Source: Streptomyces sp. NBC_00670 (GTDB taxonomy: Bacteria; Actinomycetota; Actinomycetes; Streptomycetales; Streptomycetaceae). From it: 64,000 nt of DNA. The notes below the pieces were generated by a model, which worked only from the letters and a program-made list of their open reading frames with translations, was not told where the DNA came from and did no database searches. Shown in pieces: positions 1 through 8,435 of the stretch. Numbering within the stretch: position 1 is the stretch's first letter; each line of letters opens with the position of its first letter. The position numbers were made by a program, and so were the translations under genes. The stretch spans positions 434,001 through 498,000 of the forward strand of contig NZ_CP109017.1 in the NCBI RefSeq assembly GCF_036226765.1, read 5' to 3'.

Positions 1-211
1 CGGGGGTGGTGGGCCAGTGGGGCGGCACGTAGTCCGGCTCGGTCTGGAAGGAGAGGCCGGTGCCGCCCCCGGGCGGGGTGATCGTGACCCAGTCGGGTCC
101 GTCCTCCGTCGCCTGCCAGTCGAGCAGTGCGCGGTAGTGGGCGGCCAGTTCGCGTGCGTCCGGTGCGTCGAGGACGGTGGCGGCCAGTCGGTGGCGCGGG
201 TGGCTCGTCAT
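1..211 (-). CDS. VOC (glyoxalase/bleomycin-resistance fold) protein, N-terminal part
   Basis: The first 70 residues of a minus-strand gene that runs off the left edge. The visible part begins MTSHPRHRLAATVLDAPDAR and has the beta-alpha opening of a VOC domain: a hydrophobic strand, then a helix with the AxxYxxLLDW pattern, then 'DWVTI' and 'GLSFQ' strands. This is typical of the short Streptomyces VOC family proteins annotated as glyoxalase-like. No metal ligands can be judged from this fragment. The ATG sits 6 nt downstream of a TAGCGT -10 box with no ribosome binding site, which suggests a leaderless transcript. The function is not known beyond the fold. Confidence 0.75.
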   Translation of the reverse strand, partial: MTSHPRHRLAATVLDAPDARELAAHYRALLDWQATEDGPDWVTITPPGGGTGLSFQTEPDYVPPHWPTTP

Positions 212-217
212 GGCCGC

Positions 218-223
218 ACGCTA
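218..223 (-). promoter_or_regulatory. -10 box for leaderless VOC transcript
   Basis: On the minus strand TAGCGT fits TANNNT, followed by GCGGCC (6 nt) and the ATG of the VOC gene. No Shine-Dalgarno sequence lies between. The spacing would start the mRNA at or next to the initiation codon. No convincing -35 was recognised. Confidence 0.45.
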
Positions 224-260
224 CCCGGGTGGTCCCGCGCCCCGCGACGGTACGACGCAC

Positions 261-291
261 ACCGGCCCGCTCCGGGAGGGAGCGGGCCGGT
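261..291 (-). terminator. Rho-independent-like hairpin after MMPL gene
   Basis: A perfect 13-bp stem (ACCGGCCCGCTCC with its complement) and a 5-nt loop, 22 nt past the stop codon of the MMPL gene. There is no U tract, as is common in Streptomyces terminators. Confidence 0.6.
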
Positions 292-312
292 GGTGTGGTG
301 CGGGTGGGAGGG

Positions 313-2484
313 TCAGTGGGTGCGGCCCGACGGGTCGGGGGCGGGCGTGTCGCGGTCCATGCCGACGGCCGGGGCCGCGGTGTCCGGTGTGCCCTCGATC
401 CGGTCGCCGTGGCCCGGCCACCAGGCGGCGTGCCCGATGAGCGCGGTGAGGCTCGGGGTGAAGAACATCGACATCACGAACGCGGCGACCGCGATGCCGA
501 AGGAGACCGCGAAGCCCATCTCCGTGAGCAGCGCGTTGCCCGCGAGCATCATCGTGGCGAAGGTCGCGGCCAGGATGAAGCCGGCCGCGGCCACGGTCGG
601 CCCGGCGTGCCGCAGGGCCATGCCGGCGGCCTCGCGCGGGTCGCGGCCCTCGCGGGCCTCCTCGCGGAGCCGGGCGATCATCAGGATGTTGTAGTCGGTG
701 CCGATGGCGACCACGAAGAGGTACATGATCACCGGGAGCATGAACATCAGCCCCGAGTGGCCCTGCCCGTTCTGGAAGATCCACACGGTGGCACCGAGCG
801 TGGCGCCGAAGCCGAGACCCACCGAGGCCATCAGGTACCAGGGCGCGACCACGCTGCGCAGCAGCAGTCCGAGGATCACCATGATGAGGAGTGCGGCGAC
901 CGGGAAGACCGTGCGGTAGTCGTGGTTGACCGCGGTGTCGATGTCCTTGTAGATCGAGGACATGCCGCCGACGAGGGCCTCGGTGCCCTCGGGCGCGGCG
1001 GAGTGCGCGACGTCGCGCACGTCGCCGACGGCGTCGATCGCCTTGTCCGCGGAGGCCTCGTACTTGAGGGTGACGGTGAAGTCGGCGGTGGCGCCGTCCT
1101 TGCTGACCTGGGTCATCTTGGCGCTGCTGACGCCGTCCACGGCGCCGAGCTTCTTGGCGTACGCGTCGAAGGAGCCCTTGTCCAGCGGCTTGCCGTCGGT
1201 GCTGGAGAGGTAGACGTCGGTGGGCGCGGCCGCGCCGGCCGAGTACGCCTTCTGCATCTCGTCCTGGACGACCATGGACTCCTTGTCCTTGGGCATGGAG
1301 CCCGAGGCCAGGTCGAACGTGGCATTGAACCCGAGCGTGCCGAGGGACAGCGCGACCAGGATCAGCCCGGAGACCGCGGCGGTCAGCCCGGGCCGGCGGC
1401 GCACCCCGCGGCCGAGCGCGGCGAAGCGGGCGTTCTCCGGCTCGGTCTGCCAGGACTTGGACGGCCAGAAGACCTTGGGTCCGATGAGCGAGACGACGGC
1501 CGGGATCAGGGTCAGGCCGGCGACCAGGGTGACGGCGACCGCGATGGCGAGCGCCGGGCCCATCTGCTTGAGGAAGCCGAGCGTGGACAGCACCAGCGCG
1601 AGGAAGGCGATGATGACCGCCCCCGCCGCCGAGGCGATCGCCTCGCCGACCCGCGCGACCGCGTTGACCATGGCCTGCTTGGGTTCGTCACCGGCTCGCA
1701 GACGTTCGCGGTAGCGGAACATCAGGAACAGGAAGTAGTCGGTGCCCACGCCGAAGAGCACGACGATGAGGATCGACGAGATCGAGCTGTTGGCCTGGAG
1801 ATCGAAGAGTTTGGTGGCGTACGCGATGAGCCCGTTGGCGATCGCGGACACCACGCCTATCAGGATCAGCGGCAGTACGGCCAGGATCGGCGCCCGGAAG
1901 ATGATCAGCAGCGTCACCAGGATGATCACGAAGGTGCCGATGCCGATCAGCGCCTCGCCCCGGGTGGACGATTCCTGCTGGTCGAGGGCCTGCGCGGCGG
2001 AGCCGCCGAGCTTGGCCTCCAGATCGGTGCCCTTGGTCAGTGCCTTGACCGAGTCACGGAGGTCCTTGGCGGCGTCGGCCTGTTCGGGCTGGCCGGCGCT
2101 CTTGCTGTCCATCTGGACCAGGGTCATGGTGTACTTGCCGTCCTTGGACGGCTGGCCGGGGACGACCTTCTGGACCTGGTCGATGTGCTTCTCGCCCAGT
2201 TCCTTGGTGATGCGGGCGACGTCCTTCGTGTCGGCGGCGGTCAGCCTGCCGCCGTCGGTGCGCTGGTAGAGCGCGATCGCGGACGGGGTGAAGGCGCTGG
2301 GGAACGCCTTCTCCTGGAGGTCGGCGGCCTTGATCGACTCGTAGCTCTTGGGCAGAAAGCTGCTCTCGTCACTGTTCGATGGCAGGCTCGGCGCGGTGGC
2401 GACGATCGCCACCGCCGCGATCAGCCATGCCACGATCGTCCAGACAGGATGTCGGACGACGGTGTTCCCAATGCGTCGGAACAT
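313..2484 (-). CDS. MMPL family RND-type transporter
   Basis: A 723-residue inner-membrane exporter of the MMPL/RND superfamily, which moves lipids or other hydrophobic molecules using the proton gradient. A TM helix at about 12-32 is followed by an extracellular domain, a TM2-6 block (about 170-350, with a GTDYFLF segment), a second periplasm-like domain, and a second block near the end with AIGTDYNILMIARLREE. This two-half architecture and length match the family. ATG 2484 is chosen over an upstream start because GGAGG lies 8 nt before it and the protein then begins MFRRIGNTVVRHP, the usual MMPL start. It appears monocistronic, with a hairpin just downstream. The substrate cannot be told from sequence. 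Confidence 0.9.
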   Translation of the reverse strand: MFRRIGNTVVRHPVWTIVAWLIAAVAIVATAPSLPSNSDESSFLPKSYESIKAADLQEKAFPSAFTPSAIALYQRTDGGRLTAADTKDVARITKELGEKHIDQVQKVVPGQPSKDGKYTMTLVQMDSKSAGQPEQADAAKDLRDSVKALTKGTDLEAKLGGSAAQALDQQESSTRGEALIGIGTFVIILVTLLIIFRAPILAVLPLILIGVVSAIANGLIAYATKLFDLQANSSISSILIVVLFGVGTDYFLFLMFRYRERLRAGDEPKQAMVNAVARVGEAIASAAGAVIIAFLALVLSTLGFLKQMGPALAIAVAVTLVAGLTLIPAVVSLIGPKVFWPSKSWQTEPENARFAALGRGVRRRPGLTAAVSGLILVALSLGTLGFNATFDLASGSMPKDKESMVVQDEMQKAYSAGAAAPTDVYLSSTDGKPLDKGSFDAYAKKLGAVDGVSSAKMTQVSKDGATADFTVTLKYEASADKAIDAVGDVRDVAHSAAPEGTEALVGGMSSIYKDIDTAVNHDYRTVFPVAALLIMVILGLLLRSVVAPWYLMASVGLGFGATLGATVWIFQNGQGHSGLMFMLPVIMYLFVVAIGTDYNILMIARLREEAREGRDPREAAGMALRHAGPTVAAAGFILAATFATMMLAGNALLTEMGFAVSFGIAVAAFVMSMFFTPSLTALIGHAAWWPGHGDRIEGTPDTAAPAVGMDRDTPAPDPSGRTH

Positions 2485-2661
2485 GCGGAAGGTCCTCCCA
2501 GAGGCAGGAAGATCACCGCAGCCCGGGGAGCGGTCCCTGGCATCGGCGACCCCGACCGGCACGCACGGCACTCACCCCGTTGCCGGTCGATCGGTTGTTT
2601 CGGGCTCCGATCCTAGTGACCGCACAGCGCCCGCATACCGGCGGGTACCAAGCCGTGACCG

Positions 2662-2994
2662 TCACGCCAGGGGGTCGTGCCCCCAGTTCATCAGCGAGTA
2701 CCGCCAGCGGGTCTCGCGCACGTCGCCGTCGGGCCGCTGGGCGAGGTGCCGGCGGATGTAGCCGACGACCTTGCGCATGTGCTGGTAGTCGTCGTCCGAC
2801 AGGTCGCCCTGCTTCGTACGGAGGATGTCCACGATGCGGCGGCCGGAGGCGTGGCCGGTGGATTCGCCGCCGTCCTTGTGCTGCCCGGCGCCGCGGGACG
2901 GCTCGGAGGCGAGCCACTTCTCCAGCTCGGCCGGCTTCATGTTCACCAGCTCGTGGAACTCCTCGCGGCTCTCCTCGCGCTCCTTGTCGTCCAC
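2662..2994 (-). CDS. DUF3140 domain protein
   Basis: A 110-residue acidic/basic, hydrophilic cytoplasmic protein with the pattern of DUF3140: a helical opening (MDDKEREESREEFHELVN), a 'KPAELEKWL' helix, then 'SGRRIVDIL..K' and 'DDDYQHMRKVVGYIRRH'. It has no membrane segment or signal peptide. It lies 7 nt downstream of the DUF2945 gene on the same strand, and the two families commonly occur together in actinobacteria, so they are probably co-transcribed. The biochemical role is unknown. Family members are small proteins sometimes linked to stress response, which is inference here. Confidence 0.85.
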   Translation of the reverse strand: MDDKEREESREEFHELVNMKPAELEKWLASEPSRGAGQHKDGGESTGHASGRRIVDILRTKQGDLSDDDYQHMRKVVGYIRRHLAQRPDGDVRETRWRYSLMNWGHDPLA

Positions 2995-3001
2995 GTCCGG
3001 C

Positions 3002-3238
3002 TCACTTCTTCTTCGGCGTCTTCAGCGCGGACGGCTTGTGCACCGCGGACTTGCCGGACTTCTCGCTGCGCACCTGGTACTGCGGGTCCTCGGAGGAGGC
3101 GTCGACCGTGCGTCCGGCAGCCTCGGTGCGTTCGGTGAGCTTCTTCTCCACCGTGCCCTCGGCCTCGCTGCCGTGGCTCTTCCAGGCGACCTTGTCGCCC
3201 TTCTTCAGCTTCTTGCCCTGGTCCCGGCTCTTCGCCAT
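3002..3238 (-). CDS. DUF2945 (hypervirulence-associated TUDOR-like) protein
   Basis: A 78-residue very basic protein: 'LKKGDKVAWKSHGSEAEGTVEKKLTE' followed by 'DPQYQVRSEKSGKSAVHKPSALK'. This is the small SH3/Tudor-like barrel of DUF2945, with the conserved GDKVxWxS and KSGKxAxHKPxAL elements. ATG 3238 is chosen because a GGAGCAGG ribosome site precedes it and the family starts there. An open frame extends further upstream but encodes Pro/Arg-rich noise. It is first in a two-gene unit with DUF3140. The function is unknown, and the fold suggests a nucleic-acid- or peptide-binding role. Confidence 0.85.
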   Translation of the reverse strand: MAKSRDQGKKLKKGDKVAWKSHGSEAEGTVEKKLTERTEAAGRTVDASSEDPQYQVRSEKSGKSAVHKPSALKTPKKK

Positions 3239-3414
3239 GGTCCTGCTCCGTTCCCTCGGTGTCGGCCCCCCGCTCCCCGGTACCCAGCCTGAGGGCCCGC
3301 GCGCGGGCGCGCACCTCCGGCGTCCCCGGCACACATCGGGGGACACGGGTGTTGTGGAGGTGGGAAAGGCGGACGCCACCTCCCCCGGCCTGGACACCGA
3401 CAAGGAGAACCTTC

Positions 3415-4296
3415 ATGGCACAGCGTGACCGTATGGGCAGGATCGGCGTGTGGAGCGGCGCGTGGAGCCGTGCGCTCGGCGGCGACGGCCCGGCGTACAC
3501 CGGCGCCTACGACGAGGCCGCCGCCGAACTCGACACGCTCGGCTTCGGCACGCTCTGGCTGGGCGGGAACCCGTCCGTCGGGTACGCGGCCCGGGTCCTC
3601 GGGGCGACGCCCCGCATCACCGTGGCGACCGGCATCCTGAGCATCTGGGAGCACGAGGCGGCGGACGTGGCCGCCCGACGCGCCGAGGTCGAGCGGGCGC
3701 ACCCCGGGCGTTTCCTGCTCGGGCTCGGCGTGAGCCACAGCGCGCTCGCCCCGCGCTACGCGCGCCCGTACTCCGCGATGCGGGACTACCTGACGGCGCT
3801 GGACGGCGCCGCCGAGCCGGTACCGGCGGACGGGCGGGTCCTGGCGGCGCTGGGCCCGCGGATGCTGGAGCTGGCCCGCGACCGGGCCGCCGGCGCGCAC
3901 CCGTACCTCGTCACCGCCGGGCACACGGCGTCCGCCCGTGAGGCGCTCGGCCCGGAGCCGCTCCTCGCACCGGAGCTGAAGGTCGTTCTGGACACGGACC
4001 CCGACCGCGCCCGCGCCACCGCCCGCGCGTACCTGGGGCGCTATCTGGCGCTGCCCAACTACACCGGCAATCTGCTGCGTTCGGGTTTCACCGAGGACGA
4101 CGTGCGGGACGGCGGCAGCGACCGTCTGGTGGACGCGGTGTTCGCGCTCGGCGACGAGGGGGCCGTCGTCCGCAAGGCGGAGGAGTTCTTCGCGGCCGGC
4201 GCGGACCACCTCGCGCTCCAGGTCGTCACCGAGGACCCGCTCGCCGCCCTGCCGCGTGCGCAGTGGCGCCGGCTGGCGGCCGCGCTGCTCGGCTGA
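3415..4296 (+). CDS. LLM-class F420-dependent oxidoreductase
   Basis: A 293-residue luciferase-like monooxygenase family protein. The pattern is a beta-1 strand GRIGVWSGAW, 'ELDTLGFGTLWLGGNPS', 'ATGILSIWEHEA' and 'HPGRFLLGLGVSHS', characteristic of the actinobacterial F420-dependent group (TIM barrel, hydride transfer from F420H2 to an unknown organic substrate). AAGGAG lies 8 nt before the ATG. It is convergent with the Ser/Thr kinase gene, with only 24 nt between the stops. It stands alone, with no F420 biosynthesis genes nearby, so the substrate cannot be inferred. Confidence 0.88.
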   Translation: MAQRDRMGRIGVWSGAWSRALGGDGPAYTGAYDEAAAELDTLGFGTLWLGGNPSVGYAARVLGATPRITVATGILSIWEHEAADVAARRAEVERAHPGRFLLGLGVSHSALAPRYARPYSAMRDYLTALDGAAEPVPADGRVLAALGPRMLELARDRAAGAHPYLVTAGHTASAREALGPEPLLAPELKVVLDTDPDRARATARAYLGRYLALPNYTGNLLRSGFTEDDVRDGGSDRLVDAVFALGDEGAVVRKAEEFFAAGADHLALQVVTEDPLAALPRAQWRRLAAALLG

Positions 4297-4320
4297 ACCG
4301 GGCCGGGACCGCCGGGGGAT

Positions 4321-6465
4321 TCACTTCGCGGCGGTGTGCGAGGGGTGGTCCGGGTCGACGGAGAAGGCCGTGTCGCCCGCCACCGCGACGAGCGCGTCCT
4401 TCACCGTCAGCACGTTCGGGAGCGTGTTCTCGGCCGCGGTGCCGAGGCCGTCGAGCTTGGCCGTGGTCCAGCGGACGGCGCCGGTGGTGCGGTCGAGTGC
4501 GACCAGGCGCCCGTAGCGGTTGGCGAGGTAGAGGGCGTCGCGGGTCGTCGACCGGGCCGGGGCGGACAGGTTCTCGATCCCGGTGTCGCGCTGCCACAGC
4601 CGGGGCCCGTTGGAGGAGTAGGCCGTGACGGTGCCGTCGGGGCGGACGAAGTAGACCATGCCGTTGAGGAGGGTCGGGGTACCGCGCGGGGTGTCGGGGA
4701 GGCGGACGTGGATGAGGGCGCCGCTGATCGGGTCGACCCGGATGAGGTCGTCGTACTCCTCGTCCCGCCCGCCCTCCGACTCGGTGTCCGTGTGCTTGCG
4801 CAGGGCGAACAGGGGCTGTGCGCTGACGGCGCCGAGCGGCACGGCCCGCTGCGAGAGGTGCGTGAGTTCGTGTGCCGTGCCGTCGCCCGGGTCCAGATGG
4901 ACGAGGGCCGCCGGGCCCGTGGCGGGATTCTCGGCGTCCACGCAGACGGCGTAGGGGGCGCCGCCCAGCACCAGGGGGCCGCAGCCGGTGCCGGCCGACG
5001 ACTTGGCCGGGGTCCGCCACTTCGGCTTGCCGGTCTTGGCGTCCAGGGCCATGACGTCGGACGATCCCCGCGGCACCGCCAGGATGCCGCCGTTGAACAG
5101 GGCGGCGGTGTGGCTCGCGTCGATGGCGCGGCTCCAGACCCGCTTGCCGGTGCCGGCGTCGAGGGCGACCAGTGTCCGGGCCGCGTACACCTCGCTCTCG
5201 TCGGGCTGCTCGTAGGTGTAGACGAGCCCGTCACGCACGCCGAGGGGGCGTTCGGCGGCCTCCGCGCTGTTGCCGTACGTCCAGCCGAGGCGGCCCGTGG
5301 CGGCGTCGACGCGCGCGACCGTGAAGCCGGTGCCCGCGCAGTACAGCGCGGTGCCGCTCGCCACGCAGCCGGCGTCGACCGCGTCCACGTCGTGGCTCGG
5401 GGACTCGTTCGTCACGGGGCGGGTGAGACCGGTCCGCCAGGGCTGCCAGCCGGCGGGCAGCACGGCGGCCGGGTGGGTGGCGGAGGCGGCGGGCGTCTTG
5501 TCGTCGTCCTCCGGGCCGGACACCAGCCGGTACGCCGTCACCCCCGCCACGACAGTGACCAGGGCCGCGCCGAGGACGGCGAGACGGCGGCCCCTGCCTC
5601 CGCGGGGCGCGGGCCGCGGGACGGGGGCCGGGGTGCCGGGGGCGGCGGGCGTGTCCGGCAGGGAGCGGAACAGCTCGTGCAGTTCGGCCAGTTGGGGCCG
5701 CGACGCCGGGTCCTTGGCCAGGCAGCGCTCGGCGAGGGAACGCAACGGCTCGGCGACCCCCTCCAGGGTCGGCTGCTCGTGCATCACCTGATATCCCGTC
5801 AGATACGGACTGTCGGCGTCGAACGGCCCCTTGCCCGTCGCCGCGAACACGAGCAGCGAACCCAGCGAGAACACGTCGGAGGCGGCGGTGACGTCCCGGG
5901 GCGCGGCGAACTGCTCCGGGGACATGAACGGCGGGGTGCCGATCAGCCGCCCGGTCGCGGTGAGCGCCTGATTGTCGGCGGCGCGCGAGATGCCGAAGTC
6001 GATGACGCGCGGGCCGTCCTCGGCCATCAGCACATTGCTCGGCTTGAGGTCCCGGTGCACGACACCGGCCTGGTGGATGTCCCGCAGCGCCTCGACGAGC
6101 CCCAGCGCCAGCGACCGCAGCGCCCGTCCGCCGAGCGGCCCGTCCTCGGCGACGACGCCGGCGAGTGTGCGGCCCGGCACGTACATCGTCGCCATCCAGG
6201 GCTGTTCGGCGTCCGGGTCGGCGTCCACGACGGGCGCGGTGAACGCCCCGCTCACCCGGCGGACCGCCGCGACCTCCTGCCGGAACCGGGCCCGGAACTC
6301 CTCGTCCTGCGCGTACTGCGCGTGCACCACCTTGACGGCGACGAGCCGCCCCGAGGCCGCGCGCGCCAGATACACGACGCCCATGCCGCCGCTGCCGAGC
6401 CGTTCGACCAGCTCGTAACCGCCCACGGACCCGACGGAATCCGATTCCCCGGTGCTCAACGGCAT
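4321..6465 (-). CDS. Serine/threonine protein kinase with extracellular PQQ-like beta-propeller
   Basis: A 714-residue transmembrane Hanks-type kinase. The kinase domain is at about 15-270 with the glycine loop LGSGGMGVVYLA, the VAVKVV lysine, the catalytic loop HRDLKPSNVL, DFG (IDFGISRA) and GTPPFMSPEQ. A Pro-rich linker, one TM helix (about 298-320) and an outer domain of repeated PQQ-type blades ('ALDAGTGKRVWSR', 'ALDAKTGKPKWRT', 'ALDRTTGAVRWTT') follow. The architecture implies that an outside ligand controls intracellular phosphorylation. ATG 6465 is preferred over GTG 6489 because GGGGAGAGG precedes it. No substrate or partner gene is evident nearby. Confidence 0.92.
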   Translation of the reverse strand: MPLSTGESDSVGSVGGYELVERLGSGGMGVVYLARAASGRLVAVKVVHAQYAQDEEFRARFRQEVAAVRRVSGAFTAPVVDADPDAEQPWMATMYVPGRTLAGVVAEDGPLGGRALRSLALGLVEALRDIHQAGVVHRDLKPSNVLMAEDGPRVIDFGISRAADNQALTATGRLIGTPPFMSPEQFAAPRDVTAASDVFSLGSLLVFAATGKGPFDADSPYLTGYQVMHEQPTLEGVAEPLRSLAERCLAKDPASRPQLAELHELFRSLPDTPAAPGTPAPVPRPAPRGGRGRRLAVLGAALVTVVAGVTAYRLVSGPEDDDKTPAASATHPAAVLPAGWQPWRTGLTRPVTNESPSHDVDAVDAGCVASGTALYCAGTGFTVARVDAATGRLGWTYGNSAEAAERPLGVRDGLVYTYEQPDESEVYAARTLVALDAGTGKRVWSRAIDASHTAALFNGGILAVPRGSSDVMALDAKTGKPKWRTPAKSSAGTGCGPLVLGGAPYAVCVDAENPATGPAALVHLDPGDGTAHELTHLSQRAVPLGAVSAQPLFALRKHTDTESEGGRDEEYDDLIRVDPISGALIHVRLPDTPRGTPTLLNGMVYFVRPDGTVTAYSSNGPRLWQRDTGIENLSAPARSTTRDALYLANRYGRLVALDRTTGAVRWTTAKLDGLGTAAENTLPNVLTVKDALVAVAGDTAFSVDPDHPSHTAAK

Positions 6466-6575
6466 CGCCGGTCGCCTCTCCCCTTGCACTGCGCTCGTGC
6501 CCCACGTGACCCATACGTCTGTTCGGCGGCACTCAGACTAGTGCCACCGCGTACGGCGTGTGGTGGCCTGCCCCA

Positions 6576-6581
6576 TAGGGT
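6576..6581 (+). promoter_or_regulatory. -10 box for leaderless P-loop kinase transcript
   Basis: TAGGGT fits TANNNT and lies 6 nt before GTG 6588. This argues that 6588 rather than the in-frame GTG at 6582 is the true start, since no ribosome site precedes either. Confidence 0.45.
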
Positions 6582-6587
6582 GTGCGG

Positions 6588-7106
6588 GTGCGGCGGATAC
6601 TGGTGGTGGGGGTCACGGGCGCGGGCAAGTCGACGCTCGCCCGGGCCGTGGGACGGCGTCTGGACGTGCCGTGCCACGAGATGGACGCGCTCTACTTCAC
6701 GGGCCCCGGCTGGGCCGTCAACGGTGAGCTGACCGAGACGGTGGCGCGGCTGGCGGCCGGGCCGAGCTGGATCGTCGACTCGCTCGGCTACCCCGAGGTC
6801 CGCGACCTGCTCTGGGAGCGGGCCGACACCGTGCTCTGGCTCGACTACCCCCGGCGCGTCGTCATGCCCCGCGTGCTGCGCCGCTCGCTGCGCCGCACGG
6901 TCACCCGCGAGTCCCTCTTCGGCGGCAACCGGGAGACGTGGGCGGGGTGGTTCAGCCGTGAGCATCCCGCCTGGTGGGCGTGGTCGCAGCACGCGGGCCG
7001 GCGGCGGGAGATCGAACGGCGCACGCGCGACCCGCGCTTCGCGCCCCTGCGGACACTGCGCTTCCCCCGGCCGGGGGCGACGGCGGAGTGGCTGCGGTCG
7101 CTGTGA
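6588..7106 (+). CDS. P-loop NTPase of the adenylate-kinase/FlaR topology-modulation type
   Basis: A 172-residue cytoplasmic kinase-like protein. A Walker A motif GVTGAGKST lies in the first strand-loop-helix. Then come 'HEMDALYFTGPGW', a 'WIVDSLGY' strand and a 'DTVLWLDYPRRVVMPRVLRRSLRR' LID-like basic helix. This is the layout of small nucleotide or shikimate-like kinases annotated as FlaR/DNA topology modulation proteins. The actual substrate is unknown. The C-terminal 'RFAPLRTLRFPRPGATAEWL' is the usual end of this family. It is transcribed away from the Ser/Thr kinase gene, with about 120 nt between the two starts. Confidence 0.8.
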   Translation: MRRILVVGVTGAGKSTLARAVGRRLDVPCHEMDALYFTGPGWAVNGELTETVARLAAGPSWIVDSLGYPEVRDLLWERADTVLWLDYPRRVVMPRVLRRSLRRTVTRESLFGGNRETWAGWFSREHPAWWAWSQHAGRRREIERRTRDPRFAPLRTLRFPRPGATAEWLRSL

Positions 7107-7137
7107 GGTGCGCGGGGGTTGAGCGTCGTAGGGGCGT

Positions 7138-7959
7138 CTAGCCGCGGCGTGGGCGGCCGCCGCGCTTGCCGCCGCCGGTCCGGCCCGTGCGGGGGCCGCC
7201 GCCGGACTTCCCGCCGCCCGCCTTCGCCCCGCCGGACTTCGCTCCGCCTGCCTTCGCCTTGCCTGCCTTCGCTCCGGTGCCGCCGCCGGTCCTGGTTCCG
7301 CCCGTGGCCGGCTTGCGCTGTGCGCTCTGTTCCTCCTGCGGCCGCTGTCTGCCCCGGGTGCTGTTGACGGTCCGGCCGCGGACGATGCCGATCAGGTCCT
7401 CGACGAGGTCGGTGGTGGCCTCCTCCGGCCAGCACAGGGCGACGCCGGACCGCGGTGCGTCGGTGACCGGACGGTAGGTGAGGTCCCGGCGGTGGTACAG
7501 CCGGGCCAGCGACTGCGGTACGACGAGCACGCCGATGCCGGCCGCCACCAGCTCGACGGCGTCCTCGGTGGTCGCGGGGCGCTCGAAGGCGGGCTCCCCG
7601 GGCGGGGTGTCCCAGCCGAGGACGTCGTCGAGGGGGTGGAGGACGACCTCGTCGGCGAGGTCGTCGAGGGTGACCTCCTCGGCCGCCGTGACGACGTGGT
7701 CCTTCGGGACGACGACCACCGTCGTCTCCGTGTAGAGGGGAATCGCGCTGAAGACCTCGCGGTCCACCGGAAGCCGTACGAAGCCCGCGTCGGCCGTACC
7801 GTCACGCAGGGTGCCGGGGGCTTCGGCGGCGGGTACCTGGAGGAGGGTGAGCGGGGTGCCGGGCAGCCGCTCGGTCCAGATCCGCGCCCACTTCGCCGGC
7901 GTCACCCCCGGCACGTACGCGAGGCGGAACGCGGGGGGTGTTTCTTCCGAGCCTGTCAC
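7138..7959 (-). CDS. LysR-type effector-binding domain protein lacking HTH, with Lys/Gly-rich tail
   Basis: A 273-residue protein. Residues about 8-205 form the periplasmic-binding-like effector domain of LysR regulators ('FRLAYVPGVTPAKWARIW', 'DAGFVRLPVD', 'VVVPKDHVV', 'AAGIGVLVVPQSLARL', 'ALCWPEEATTDLVEDLIGIVRG'). The N-terminal winged helix is absent and the start is firm, because a TAACCT -10 box lies 6 nt before GTG 7959. The last 65 residues are repeats of A/G/K/S (GGAKAGGAKSGG-like), a basic disordered tail that could bind nucleic acid. Homologues of this form are annotated in streptomycetes as LysR substrate-binding proteins. It is divergent from the DUF5997 gene. The role is unknown. 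Confidence 0.8.
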   Translation of the reverse strand: MTGSEETPPAFRLAYVPGVTPAKWARIWTERLPGTPLTLLQVPAAEAPGTLRDGTADAGFVRLPVDREVFSAIPLYTETTVVVVPKDHVVTAAEEVTLDDLADEVVLHPLDDVLGWDTPPGEPAFERPATTEDAVELVAAGIGVLVVPQSLARLYHRRDLTYRPVTDAPRSGVALCWPEEATTDLVEDLIGIVRGRTVNSTRGRQRPQEEQSAQRKPATGGTRTGGGTGAKAGKAKAGGAKSGGAKAGGGKSGGGPRTGRTGGGKRGGRPRRG

Positions 7960-7965
7960 GCCGCC

Positions 7966-8010
7966 AGGTTACCCACCGTGGTCGGGGGCCCGGCGGGGGG
8001 CCGATAGTCT
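7966..8010. promoter_or_regulatory. Divergent pair of leaderless promoters
   Basis: Minus strand: TAACCT (7966-7971) lies 6 nt before GTG 7959. Plus strand: TAGTCT (8005-8010) lies 7 nt before ATG 8018. The GGGAGG just before ATG 8018 is only 1 nt away and too close to serve as a ribosome site. Both genes therefore probably have leaderless mRNAs starting from this 46-nt region. Confidence 0.45.
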
Positions 8011-8017
8011 GGGAGGC

Positions 8018-8407
8018 ATGAAGTCGCAGCAGACCACCCAGACGATGAAGCCCGCCACCGCGGCGAAGAAGCTGGGTGTGTACCTCCCCGCCACTCCCGC
8101 GGAGTTCCAGGACGGTGTCGTCACGCGCGCCGAGCTCGACGCGCTGCAGGCCGAGCCGCCCGAGTGGCTGCGGACGTTGCGGAGTGAGGGGCCGCATCCG
8201 CGGCCGGTGGTGGCGGCGAAGCTGGGGGTCTCGATCGCGGGGCTGGCTCGGGGTGGGGTGACGGAGGCGCTCACCACGGAGCAGATCGAGGCGTTGAAGG
8301 CCGAGCGGCCGGAGTGGTTGGAGAAGGAGCGGGCGACGCAGGCGGAGGTTCGCCGGGAGGCGGCCCGGCTGAAGGCGCGCGACGCGGAGCGGGCGTCCGA
8401 GGGCTGA
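8018..8407 (+). CDS. DUF5997 family protein
   Basis: A 129-residue hydrophilic cytoplasmic protein. It opens with 'KPATAAKKLGVYLPATPAEFQ' and then has two similar helical motifs 'AELDALQAEPPEWLRTLR' and 'EQIEALKAERPEWLEKERA', an internal duplication. It ends in an Arg/Lys/Ala-rich helix. This matches DUF5997, a conserved actinobacterial family of unknown function. 'HPRPVVAAKLGVSIAGLARGG' resembles a degenerate HTH, so a nucleic-acid-binding role is possible but unproven. It is divergent from the LysR-like gene. Confidence 0.75.
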   Translation: MKSQQTTQTMKPATAAKKLGVYLPATPAEFQDGVVTRAELDALQAEPPEWLRTLRSEGPHPRPVVAAKLGVSIAGLARGGVTEALTTEQIEALKAERPEWLEKERATQAEVRREAARLKARDAERASEG

Positions 8408-8435
8408 CCTCACGTTGCGGCGGGCGCCCGGTTTT

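Noticed and set aside
127..2616. Long open frame antisense to the MMPL gene (829 codons)
   Set aside because: Pro/Arg/Gly/His-rich with no domain pattern. It arises from the third-position GC bias of the true gene on the other strand.
4336..6732. 798-codon frame antisense to the Ser/Thr kinase
   Set aside because: No domain pattern, while the kinase on the other strand has all catalytic motifs.
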